Shown here in pieces: positions 13,309 through 19,361 of a DNA stretch of 19,361 nt (its first letter is position 1; each line of letters starts with the position of its first letter). Origin of the DNA: Enterocloster bolteae (GTDB taxonomy: Bacteria; Bacillota_A; Clostridia; Lachnospirales; Lachnospiraceae); contig JAETTS010000009.1 of assembly GCA_021769025.1 (NCBI GenBank), positions 1 to 19,361 on the forward strand. Direction: 5' to 3'. The position numbers and the translations under genes were made by a program. Under the pieces are notes generated by a model, which searched no databases, was not told the DNA's origin, and saw nothing but the letters and a program-made list of their open reading frames with translations.

Positions 13309-14382
13309 TCATGAATGAATGTTTGGAATCGCGTTTAGCAAAGCATCCATTCGACTAATCTCCTCCTGGGGAAGCCCGGTATTGTTTAAAACTTCCTGAA
13401 GAGTCCGGCTGTCAGCCAGCTGGTATAAGCCTTCCATCCCAAGCCTGCATGTTCTCTCATAGGCAGCAGGACCGATATGGCGGGCCACCTCTTCTTTATT
13501 CTCATCAAGCCACTGGAGAAATGGCTTCATAACACGTTCTGCTTGCTTATGGCTTCTTAAGTATCCAAAGGTACAATCCACGGAAAGAACTGGATCATAA
13601 TCACTGGTCACATGTTTTTTACATACAGGTGTTGTCATGGAATCCTGATCAAAGTCTCCAAACATGTCTCTCAGCCATCCGATACTGTCTTCCACCCAGC
13701 CTGGTGCCCGATTGCACAGAGGAATATCCTTGCTCTGCACAGAGGTATCCCCGGTTGAGAAGCCGTGGGGGCCATATGCATAGATATGGCTTTCAAAAGA
13801 AATATCATGCTGTGCAAGGGCCTGTGTAAATTCGATGGTATTGATGACAGGAACCACCTGGTCGGTGCGTGTGGCAAACAGGAAACATGGGCAGGTATCT
13901 GCGCTGACAAAAGAGACCACGTCCGGAGCAGTTTTTTCACACTGGTGTACCAGATCCCCCTTGGTTACGGCATAGCCCAAGATGGCGGCATCCGGCTTGT
14001 TTTTTGCCATGGTGGCTGCGCATCCAGCCAGATGGCCGCCCGCAGAGAAGCCGATTACAGCGACTTTATCTTTGTATAAGTGCCATTTTTCATGGTTGGA
14101 GCGAATCAGTTCCATGGCTTGTTCATAGTCATCAAGGGGATTGGGCCATTTGGCGTATTCTTTCACGGAATACCGCAGGATGAATGCCTGATAGCCTGCT
14201 TTTAAATAGGGCATAGCCACCGGGTCAGCTTCCCGGTTTGTGCAATACTGATATCCTCCGCCAGGGAGGATCAGGATCGCCGGTCTTTTGGAGACATATC
14301 GAAAGTCTCCCTTCACATCCTGAATATAGGCTGTTAAGGTTACATTTCTTTTCTGATTCAGCGTAATGAGTTCTGTCTGCAT
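13309..14382 (-). CDS. Alpha/beta hydrolase (esterase/acetylesterase-like) with C-terminal helical extension
   Basis: The 357-residue protein has an alpha/beta hydrolase core (1 to about 245): oxyanion-hole GGGYQ (41-45), nucleophile elbow GFSAGG with Ser113, acid Asp174 (RTDQVVP) and His206 (GPHGF), which together form a full catalytic triad. This order and the short lid resemble BD-FAE/acetylxylan-esterase-like enzymes that deacylate carbohydrates. No signal peptide is seen, so it is probably cytosolic. Residues 250-357 form an extra domain with predicted helices and no motif I recognise. GGGAGAA precedes the ATG by about 8 bases. It is transcribed divergently from spoIIID and ends at the shared 19-bp terminator. 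Confidence 0.85.
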   Translation of the reverse strand: MQTELITLNQKRNVTLTAYIQDVKGDFRYVSKRPAILILPGGGYQYCTNREADPVAMPYLKAGYQAFILRYSVKEYAKWPNPLDDYEQAMELIRSNHEKWHLYKDKVAVIGFSAGGHLAGCAATMAKNKPDAAILGYAVTKGDLVHQCEKTAPDVVSFVSADTCPCFLFATRTDQVVPVINTIEFTQALAQHDISFESHIYAYGPHGFSTGDTSVQSKDIPLCNRAPGWVEDSIGWLRDMFGDFDQDSMTTPVCKKHVTSDYDPVLSVDCTFGYLRSHKQAERVMKPFLQWLDENKEEVARHIGPAAYERTCRLGMEGLYQLADSRTLQEVLNNTGLPQEEISRMDALLNAIPNIHS

Positions 14383-14414
14383 AATTCGTTCTCCCTTTCC
14401 TATATGATAGCCTT

Positions 14415-14443
14415 ATTGTAGGACAATCATTCCCCAAAAACAA
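14415..14443 (-). promoter_or_regulatory. Candidate promoter of the alpha/beta hydrolase, with overlapping inverted repeat
   Basis: On the minus strand, TTGTTT (14438-14443), 17 bases, TACAAT (14415-14420). The -10 is half of an inverted repeat ATTGT-AGG-ACAAT (14415-14427, plus strand), which could be an operator. Confidence 0.5.
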
Positions 14444-14515
14444 TATCTTTTTTCAAAAGGACTAAAAGATGTGCCATTTGCATATGATGTAAAAAACAAT
14501 TTCAGGGGGAAAACC

Positions 14516-14791
14516 TTGAAGGAATATATCGAGGAACGTGCGGTGGCCATTGCAAATTATATTATCGACCACAATGCTACGGTGCGGCAGACGGCAAAAA
14601 AATTTGGGATATCGAAATCTACAGTACATAAAGACGTAACGGAACGTCTTGAACACATCAATCCGTCTTTGGCATCCCGCACCAGAGTGGTTTTGGATAT
14701 CAACAAATCCGAGCGGCATATTCGGGGCGGGCTGGCTACGAAAGAGAAATACCAACACCGTCTGGCTATATGCAGCAAAGAGGATGAGTAG
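14516..14791 (+). CDS. spoIIID: Sporulation transcription factor SpoIIID
   Basis: The 91-residue protein matches SpoIIID throughout: KEYIEERAVAIANYII, then the helix-turn-helix TVRQTAKKFGISKSTVHKDV (22-41), RLEHINP and NKSERHIRGGLATKEKY (63-79). SpoIIID is a small DNA-binding protein made in the mother cell under sigma-E that activates and represses many sporulation genes and prepares for sigma-K. The start is taken as TTG at 14516, because AGGGGGAAA lies just upstream and the protein then begins at the family N terminus; the GTG at 14471 would add 15 non-conserved residues. CATATGAT at 14481-14488 resembles a sigma-E -10, but no good -35 was found. It precedes a PrcB-like lipoprotein gene by 77 bases. 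Confidence 0.96.
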   Translation: MKEYIEERAVAIANYIIDHNATVRQTAKKFGISKSTVHKDVTERLEHINPSLASRTRVVLDINKSERHIRGGLATKEKYQHRLAICSKEDE

Positions 14792-14868
14792 GGATAACCG
14801 TTCCATACATTCATAATTTTCAGTAACCTTTCATAAGTTGTTAATAATCAAGTCTTGAGAGGTATTTC

Positions 14869-15300
14869 ATGAAACATGTATCGAAACGAAAAACCAGCTG
14901 GACGGTATGCCTGATTCTTTCTATTATAGTGTTGTCTGTGCTGTCTGGCTGTAATGTGAAGAAAGATGACGAAGAGAAAGTGCGTGATCTGGAGTTTACG
15001 GTTGTGGGGGAGGCTGATGTTCCACAGCAGCTTCAGGCCATTGTAGCAGAAAAACGGACTCAGCCATTTAAGATGACGTTTACAGATGATCAGAATTTAT
15101 ACATTGTGGTTGGGTATGGCCCGCAACAGACGGGAGGCTACAGCATTCAGGTGGAGGAACTTTACCTGACAGAGAATGCCATTGTGCTTGACACGGAGCT
15201 TCTGGGGCCAGAAAAAGGAGAGGCTGCAGCACCAGAGACATCTTATCCGGTTATTATCATTCGCACAGAGCTTTTAGAAAATCCAGTGATTTTTAAATAG
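14869..15300 (+). CDS. PrcB-like lipoprotein
   Basis: The 143-residue protein starts with a basic N terminus (KHVSKRK), a hydrophobic stretch and the lipobox LSGC (Cys28), so it should be anchored to the outer membrane leaflet. The C-terminal half (LYIVVGYGPQQTGGYSIQVEEL, then SYPVIIIRTE) resembles the PrcB C-terminal domain, named from a subunit of an extracellular protease complex in Treponema; its role in Firmicutes is not established to my knowledge. GAGAGG is 7 bases before the ATG. It follows spoIIID on the same strand and may be a sporulation gene by association. CATACATT at 14804-14811 is a sigma-E-like -10 without a good -35. Confidence 0.72.
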   Translation: MKHVSKRKTSWTVCLILSIIVLSVLSGCNVKKDDEEKVRDLEFTVVGEADVPQQLQAIVAEKRTQPFKMTFTDDQNLYIVVGYGPQQTGGYSIQVEELYLTENAIVLDTELLGPEKGEAAAPETSYPVIIIRTELLENPVIFK

Positions 15301-15323
15301 TTCTTTTTTATTCTTCCAACATA

Positions 15324-15332
15324 TGCTATACT
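15324..15332 (+). promoter_or_regulatory. Extended -10 promoter of cysE
   Basis: TG-C-TATACT (TG at 15324-15325, -10 at 15327-15332) lies 58 bases before the cysE ATG. The -35 position is a T tract. The 5' leader contains a small stem (AGAA-GCCC against GGGC-TTCT, 15337-15365) without a T run. No cysteine T-box is visible. Confidence 0.5.
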
Positions 15333-15389
15333 AACCAGAAAAGCCCGCTTGTATGTGGGGCTTCTATAGACAGCGATGAGGGAAGAACC

Positions 15390-16040
15390 ATGATTTTAAA
15401 AGATATTTGGATGGATGTAAAAGCAGTACAAGAGAGAGACCCGGCAGCACGCAATGCCCTGGAGGTGTTATTGCTGTATCAGGGGGTTCATGCCTTGATC
15501 TGGCATCGGTTTGCCCATTGGTTTTACAGGCACCACCTGTTTTTTCTGGCACGGCTGATTTCACAGCTGGCCCGTTTCTTTACGCTGATTGAGATTCACC
15601 CGGGAGCACAGATGGGCCGAGGGATTTTAATAGACCATGGATGCGGTGTGGTGATCGGGGAAACTACTGTGGTTGGAGACAATTGCACGATCTACCAGGG
15701 AGTTACCCTAGGCGGTGTAGGCACCCAGAAGGGGACACGCCACCCTACGTTGGGGAATAATGTAACGGTAGGGGCCGGAGCCAAAATTCTCGGCTCCTTT
15801 GAGGTGGGGGATAATTGTACGGTTGCGGCTAATGCGGTTCTTTTGAAGCCGTTGGAAGACAATATCACTGCTGTGGGGATTCCAGCCCGTCCAGTGAAGA
15901 AGAATGGGATACCTCTTCCAAAGGAGGAGAAACGGATGGTATCCATGGAACATTACTGCAAGATGGAGGAACGGGTGAAAGAACTGGAACGGCAGCTGGA
16001 AGAACTAAGGCAGAATTTGCAGCCGGAAACTCCAAAATAG
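15390..16040 (+). CDS. cysE: Serine O-acetyltransferase
   Basis: The 216-residue protein is the short Bacillus-type form. It catalyses transfer of acetyl from acetyl-CoA to L-serine, the first step of cysteine synthesis. The N-terminal helical part includes LLLYQGVHALIWHRFAHWF. The left-handed beta-helix of hexapeptide repeats follows, with IHPGAQMGRGILIDHGCGVVIGE (catalytic H83), GVTLGGVGTQKGTRHPTLG (H118) and AGAKILGSFEVGDN. The C terminus (about 180-216) is a charged, coiled-coil-like helix. GAGGGAAG lies 5-8 bases before the ATG. No cysK is adjacent. The gene converges with the recombinase pair, with a long hairpin between them. Confidence 0.95.
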   Translation: MILKDIWMDVKAVQERDPAARNALEVLLLYQGVHALIWHRFAHWFYRHHLFFLARLISQLARFFTLIEIHPGAQMGRGILIDHGCGVVIGETTVVGDNCTIYQGVTLGGVGTQKGTRHPTLGNNVTVGAGAKILGSFEVGDNCTVAANAVLLKPLEDNITAVGIPARPVKKNGIPLPKEEKRMVSMEHYCKMEERVKELERQLEELRQNLQPETPK

Positions 16041-16067
16041 CCAGATAAGTGGGAAACGTATAGGGTG

Positions 16068-16078
16068 AGCATAAAAGG
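16068..16078 (+). repeat. 11-bp direct repeat, left copy (flanks the recombinase pair)
   Basis: AGCATAAAAGG is found here and, in the same orientation, at 18013-18023, on the other side of the two recombinase genes. Neighbouring bases differ, so the match is exactly 11 bp. Confidence 0.5.
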
Positions 16079-16086
16079 AACATTGC

Positions 16087-16123
16087 CAGAGGGCATCCTG
16101 CCATATCTACAGGATGCCCTCTG
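16087..16123. terminator. Convergent hairpin terminator between cysE and recombinases
   Basis: CAGAGGGCATCCTG (16087-16100) and CAGGATGCCCTCTG (16110-16123) are perfect 14-bp arms around 9 bases. On plus it is followed by TGTTTCT and on minus by GCAATGTTCCTTTT, so T tracts are weak. Position between convergent genes favours a terminator; a 14-9-14 palindrome next to recombinases could also be a recombinase core site. Confidence 0.6.
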
Positions 16124-16175
16124 TGTTTCTGCAATGATACATTCTTCTGAGCTTCGGCACCGCCAGATGGCAGGT

Positions 16176-17021
16176 TTACCAGGTGATGATTTTGTCAAGA
16201 AGCTTCTTCTGCTCTCTGCTGGAGCAGGTCAGATAGATGCGGGTGGTCTCAATGCTTCCGTGGCCCATCAGATCTGCCAGAAGGGCAATGTCATTAAACT
16301 TTGCCAGGAAATTTTTGGCGAACCGATGGCGGAAGGAATGGGGATATACGGTTTCAGGATCAATGCCGTACTGCAGGGCATAATGTTTTAGCTGGCTGTG
16401 GATGCCTCTGGAGGAGATGGGCTTGCCCTGTCTGTTTAAGAACAAAAAGCCACTTCTCTGGCCCTTTCTTGAACACCATTCCAGCGCCTCCTTGCAGAGA
16501 AAATCGGGAAGATAGATGCGCCGGATCTTGCTTCCTTTGGAGTACAGATCCAGGTAGCCGTGGGACAGATGTTCCACTTTTATTTTAGTCAGTTCGCTGA
16601 CCCGGACTCCGGTGGCTGCCAGAAAGTGGACGACAAAATACCAGAAATCATTGCCGTCTGCCTTTAAGCTGCATTTTAGCAGTTTATAGTCTTCATTGGA
16701 AATGGTATTGTCCTGAAAGGTCTTTTGCTGTATTTTTACGGAGGAGATTCGGTAATCTTTTAGAAACAGGAATTCTTCCTCATAGGTTTCCGCAAGAAAA
16801 CGAAGGTAGCTGTTCATGGCGTGAATTCGTTGGTTGACAGTGGCTGGTTTATAGCGTGAAATCAAGGCTGCCCGATATTTTTTCAGATTTTTTAGTGACA
16901 ACTCCGGATACATGCTTAAAAATAGGCGGACGCTGCCAGAGTAAGTGCTGATAGTGTTTGGCGCCAGGTTCCTATCTCTGAGATAATCCTGGAAAGCGCT
17001 TAATGAGTCTTTTTTTTTCAT
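16176..17021 (-). CDS. Tyrosine recombinase (second of tandem pair)
   Basis: The 281-residue protein is a XerC/D-like integrase with a SAM-like N-terminal domain (1-105) and a complete catalytic domain: R140 (TGVRVSE), K165 (SKGSKIRR), H228 and R231 (PHSFRH), H254 (GHGSIETT) and the nucleophile Y263 (RIYL). The family cuts and rejoins DNA at inverted or direct recognition sites. The start at 17021 follows AAAGGAAT by about 10 bases; the open frame extends upstream to 17144 but that part overlaps the first recombinase and is not conserved. It is clearly paralogous to the upstream gene, with similar motifs throughout and a shared ending (QKK, then W as last residue). The gap between them is 46 bases, so they form one operon. 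Confidence 0.92.
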   Translation of the reverse strand: MKKKDSLSAFQDYLRDRNLAPNTISTYSGSVRLFLSMYPELSLKNLKKYRAALISRYKPATVNQRIHAMNSYLRFLAETYEEEFLFLKDYRISSVKIQQKTFQDNTISNEDYKLLKCSLKADGNDFWYFVVHFLAATGVRVSELTKIKVEHLSHGYLDLYSKGSKIRRIYLPDFLCKEALEWCSRKGQRSGFLFLNRQGKPISSRGIHSQLKHYALQYGIDPETVYPHSFRHRFAKNFLAKFNDIALLADLMGHGSIETTRIYLTCSSREQKKLLDKIITW

Positions 17022-17067
17022 ATGTAGAATATTCCTTTCGATGCTGCAAAAACAAGACCTGGTGCGA

Positions 17068-17904
17068 CTACCAATCGACGATTTGATTGACGATCTTTTT
17101 TTGTTCCGCACTGCTTCTGTGCAGATAGATACGAGTCGTTTCAATGCTTTCGTGCCCTAAAATATCAGAAAGCATGCTGATGTCTCCATGAACTTTGAGA
17201 AAGTTTTTGGCAAAGAGATGCCGGAATGCGTGGGGATAGACAACAGAAGGATCCAGATCGTACAGCACGGTGAAGCGTTTTAACTGGCCGCGGATGGCAG
17301 CCGGGGTCAGATCATCGCCATTTCGATTGACAAAGACATATCCGCAGTCGCGGGGGATATTTTTCAGCCAGTTCAGGCAGTCTTTGCGAACTTTCTTAGG
17401 GATATAAATGCGGCGGATCTTATTGTCCTTGGAATAGATATCCATATGTCCGCGCTTTACATCTTCCACCTGAAGCCGGACCAGCTCACTGATGCGCATT
17501 CCGGTGGTGGACATCATGCGGATAACAAAATAGTAGAGCAGGTTACCGTCCCTTACCAGGCATTTTTTCAGGTACTCGTAATCTGCCTGGCTGATGACAT
17601 TTTCCAGAAAAGGCTTTTGCTGGACGCGGATCATCAGGATCCGGGGCGTAGAAAGGTGGAGGGATTCCAGGAGGCAATTTAATGCCCGAATCCTCTGGTT
17701 TACGGTTTGCGGCTTGTAATGTTCCACAAGATAACACTTGTAGAGCATTAGGTTGTCGTGATTGATTGTTCCATACATTGTCAGGAATTGCTCCGCTGCA
17801 TACAGGTAGGCGTGAATCGTGTTTTCCGCCATATTGTGGAACTCCATGGATGCGCGGAAATCCTGTAAAATGGTTTCCATACTGGAAACAGGTTCTGTGT
17901 TCAT
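17068..17904 (-). CDS. Tyrosine recombinase (first of tandem pair)
   Basis: The 278-residue protein has the same architecture as its neighbour and a full catalytic set: R137 (TGMRISE), K162 (SKDNKIRR), H225 and R228 (PHAFRH), H251 (GHESIETT) and Y260 (RIYL). The N-terminal arm-binding region contains HYKPQTVNQRIRALN, mirrored by RYKPATVNQRIHAMN in the second protein. Short paired recombinases of this kind in Clostridia are often linked to invertible DNA or small integrative modules; no cargo genes are seen here. GAGG lies about 9 bases before the ATG at 17904, and a consensus TTGACA promoter precedes it. Orthology to the chromosomal XerC/XerD pair is unlikely because both lie together. Confidence 0.92.
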   Translation of the reverse strand: MNTEPVSSMETILQDFRASMEFHNMAENTIHAYLYAAEQFLTMYGTINHDNLMLYKCYLVEHYKPQTVNQRIRALNCLLESLHLSTPRILMIRVQQKPFLENVISQADYEYLKKCLVRDGNLLYYFVIRMMSTTGMRISELVRLQVEDVKRGHMDIYSKDNKIRRIYIPKKVRKDCLNWLKNIPRDCGYVFVNRNGDDLTPAAIRGQLKRFTVLYDLDPSVVYPHAFRHLFAKNFLKVHGDISMLSDILGHESIETTRIYLHRSSAEQKKIVNQIVDW

Positions 17905-17941
17905 TGTTCATCATCCTCTTTTGTAAAATCGTTTAATCAAT

Positions 17942-17970
17942 AATTTATGAGTAAAACCTAAAATTGTCAA
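17942..17970 (-). promoter_or_regulatory. Sigma-A-type promoter of the recombinase operon
   Basis: Minus-strand TTGACA (17965-17970) and TAAATT (17942-17947) have a 17-base spacer. The start codon follows 37 bases after the -10. It lies back to back with the promoter of the spore gene. Confidence 0.68.
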
Positions 17971-17983
17971 TATGATTTTCCCG

Positions 17984-18012
17984 GTATAAATCAAAGGGCC
18001 CTTACATACATT
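17984..18012 (+). promoter_or_regulatory. Sigma-E-like promoter of the SPOCS gene
   Basis: CATACATT (18005-18012) matches the sigma-E -10 consensus CATACAnT. A -35 with core ATA (GTATAAA, 17984-17990) stands 14 bases upstream, the usual spacing, though the other -35 bases match poorly. The spacer includes the palindrome AAGGGCCCTT (17994-18003). Expression in the mother cell would fit a spore coat/envelope gene. Confidence 0.5.
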
Positions 18013-18023
18013 AGCATAAAAGG
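18013..18023 (+). repeat. 11-bp direct repeat, right copy (flanks the recombinase pair)
   Basis: AGCATAAAAGG, identical to 16068-16078. It lies between the -10 and the start codon of the SPOCS gene. Confidence 0.5.
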
Positions 18024-18052
18024 CTGATAGAAAGACAGGTGGGTGTATCGAT

Positions 18053-19361
18053 ATGATGGAGTTGGTAAAGAAAAATATACGCATGAACCGCTTTAAAAGC
18101 AACACGGCGACTCAGGTGACGATGGATGATGATTTTATTGTTCCGGATACCATGGATGATATGGCACAGGTGATTCTAAGCTCCGGGGATATGGTGATAG
18201 AGTCCGTAAAAAATCAGGGGGAGCGGGTGCTTATAAGAGGAAAACTGGCATTTCAGGTCTTGTACCGCAAGGAAGAGGGCGGCCTGCAGACGTTGGCTGG
18301 CAGTATCCCTTTGGAAGAGCCGGTGAATGTGCCGGAACTGGGAGAGCGGGACGATTTAAGCGTATCCTGGGAGATCGAAGATCTGACAGCCGGAATGATT
18401 AATTCCAGGAAACTAAGTATAAAGGCGATTGTGACATTAAATGTAAGAGCGGAGGCTCTGTGTGACGGAGAGGCCGCCGTGGATGTGGAAATGAACGGGG
18501 AAAATGCAGAGACTCTAAAGAGGACCATCGATGTGGCGGCGATTGCAGTCCGGAGAAAAGACACGTACCGGATTAAGGAAGACATTTCCCTGTCAAGCAG
18601 TAAACCCAGCATTGAACGGATTCTGTGGAGTGAGATGCAGCTTATGGGAGCATCCACAAAACCTCTGGATGGCCAGGTACATGTAGAAGGGGAGTTGGCT
18701 ATCTTTCTGATCTATAATGGCGAAGGGGAGAATACCCCCGTTCAGTGGCTGGAAGAATCCATTCCTTTTGCAGGGGATGTGGACCTGCCGGAGGCGGTAG
18801 AAGGCATGGTTCCCTCCATTGCCCTGCGTCTGGTACATAAAGATTTGGAATCCAAACCAGATTATGACGGCGAGATGCGTGACCTGGAAGTGGATGCCGT
18901 GCTGGAACTGGACATGAAACTTTATGAAGAGCAGCCATTAGAACTGTTAAGTGACCTATATGCCACGGACAGAGAGGTAGTACTCCAGAGAGGAGAGGTA
19001 TCTTTTGACCGGCTGCTGTCGAAAAATACGGGAAAATGTAAGATCTCTGAGCGCATTCAGATGGAACCGTCAGACCGGATTCTTCAGATCTGCCATAATG
19101 ACGCATCCATTAAGATTGATGAAGTAGAGATTCGGGAGGACGCCCTAAGTATTGACGGAGCGCTGGAAGTATCTCTTCTGTACATGACCTCTGATGATAC
19201 GGAGCCGGTAAAGGCTTCTACGGCTGTGCTTCCCTTCCAGTATGTGGCAGATGCCTCAGGGATCCAGAAAGACAGTGTGTATCAGTTGAACACCGGGGTG
19301 GAACAGATGACAGCGGTTATGGCTGGAGGTGACACCGTGGAGATCCGGGCTGTACTAAACC
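18053..19361 (+). CDS. SPOCS (DUF3794) domain sporulation protein, 3' truncated by window edge
   Basis: The frame is open from ATG 18053 to the window end (436 codons). The product starts MMELVKKNIRMNR and shows repeated beta-rich modules of about 100-130 residues with VLIRGKLAFQVLYR near residues 62-75, VHVEGELAIFLIYN near 210-223 and ALSIDGALEVSLLYMT near 365-380; this G-x-L-x-x-x-LLY pattern is the DUF3794/SPOCS signature. In Clostridia such proteins often end in a LysM peptidoglycan-binding domain, which would lie outside the window. They are thought to belong to the spore coat or engulfment machinery, like SipL and SpoVID. AGGTGG lies about 11 bases upstream. A second ATG follows at 18056. 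A sigma-E-like promoter supports the role. Confidence 0.85.
   Translation, partial: MMELVKKNIRMNRFKSNTATQVTMDDDFIVPDTMDDMAQVILSSGDMVIESVKNQGERVLIRGKLAFQVLYRKEEGGLQTLAGSIPLEEPVNVPELGERDDLSVSWEIEDLTAGMINSRKLSIKAIVTLNVRAEALCDGEAAVDVEMNGENAETLKRTIDVAAIAVRRKDTYRIKEDISLSSSKPSIERILWSEMQLMGASTKPLDGQVHVEGELAIFLIYNGEGENTPVQWLEESIPFAGDVDLPEAVEGMVPSIALRLVHKDLESKPDYDGEMRDLEVDAVLELDMKLYEEQPLELLSDLYATDREVVLQRGEVSFDRLLSKNTGKCKISERIQMEPSDRILQICHNDASIKIDEVEIREDALSIDGALEVSLLYMTSDDTEPVKASTAVLPFQYVADASGIQKDSVYQLNTGVEQMTAVMAGGDTVEIRAVLN

Noticed and set aside
15278..15310. Stem AAAATC/GATTTT near the end of the PrcB-like gene followed by a T run, as a terminator
   Set aside because: Only six A/T-rich pairs, and the stop codon lies between the stem and the T run; too weak to call.
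15337..15365. Leader hairpin of cysE as a T-box or riboswitch
   Set aside because: The leader is only about 50 bases, has no T-box sequence and no T-run terminator.
17022..17144. Upstream extension of the second recombinase into the first
   Set aside because: The added residues overlap the first recombinase in another frame, are not conserved between the paralogues, and the ATG at 17021 has its own ribosome binding site.
18253..19106. Minus-strand frames opposite the SPOCS gene
   Set aside because: They are antisense to a continuous 436-codon frame with repeated SPOCS modules; none has a ribosome binding site or motif.

Overview
The window looks like a chromosomal segment of a spore-forming anaerobic Firmicute of class Clostridia, most likely a Lachnospiraceae-type organism. 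The signs are strong AGGAGG-type ribosome binding sites, moderate GC, a SpoIIID sporulation regulator, a SPOCS-domain (DUF3794) spore protein, a rubrerythrin with a PerR-type peroxide regulator, and many proteins whose best recognisable relatives are clostridial. I see no rRNA, tRNA, CRISPR array or insertion sequence. No stretch longer than 300 bases lacks a gene. Organism and family calls come from motif reading, not from a database search.

Layout. (1) 1-2812, plus strand: the C-terminal part of a glycogen debranching/isoamylase-type enzyme, overlapped by UDP-galactopyranose mutase (glf), then a PHP-family hydrolase of the YcdX type. (2) 2813-3040: a tail-to-tail spacer rich in inverted repeats, including a good terminator for the minus-strand unit. 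(3) 3041-4090, minus strand: perR followed by rubrerythrin. Each has its own promoter and a near-identical 15-bp Fur/PerR-type box at the same place just downstream of the -10. (4) 4338-13249, plus strand: a long run with a two-domain S1 RNA-binding protein, a small alarmone synthetase, a membrane-anchored glycerophosphodiester phosphodiesterase, D-aminoacyl-tRNA deacylase (dtd), an M18 aminopeptidase, a trigger-factor/FKBP-like lipoprotein, the AzlC/AzlD branched-chain amino acid exporter and a Gfo/Idh/MocA oxidoreductase. (5) A perfect 19-bp bidirectional terminator separates this run from a minus-strand alpha/beta hydrolase (13309-14382). (6) 14516-16040, plus strand: spoIIID (TTG start), a PrcB-like lipoprotein and serine acetyltransferase (cysE). 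(7) 16176-17904, minus strand: two tandem paralogous tyrosine recombinases. (8) 18053 to the edge, plus strand: a SPOCS-domain protein preceded by a sigma-E-like promoter.

How the genes work together. perR and rubrerythrin form an oxidative-stress unit that is probably self-regulated. The S1 protein and alarmone synthetase are closely spaced and probably cotranscribed, joining translation to the stringent response. azlC and azlD encode one transporter. spoIIID and the SPOCS gene both belong to the mother-cell sporulation programme.

The most unusual structure is a small dispersed element of about 90-100 bp, present twice (5848-5959 and 11786-11886). Each copy sits exactly between two same-strand genes. 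It overlaps the 3' end and stop codon of the upstream gene, contains hairpins, has short terminal inverted repeats, is bracketed by direct repeats AGGAGGA, and ends in the Shine-Dalgarno sequence just ahead of the next gene. This looks like a MITE-like element that inserts at Shine-Dalgarno sites without breaking either gene. The tandem recombinases, flanked by an 11-bp direct repeat, are a second candidate mobile or phase-variation module.
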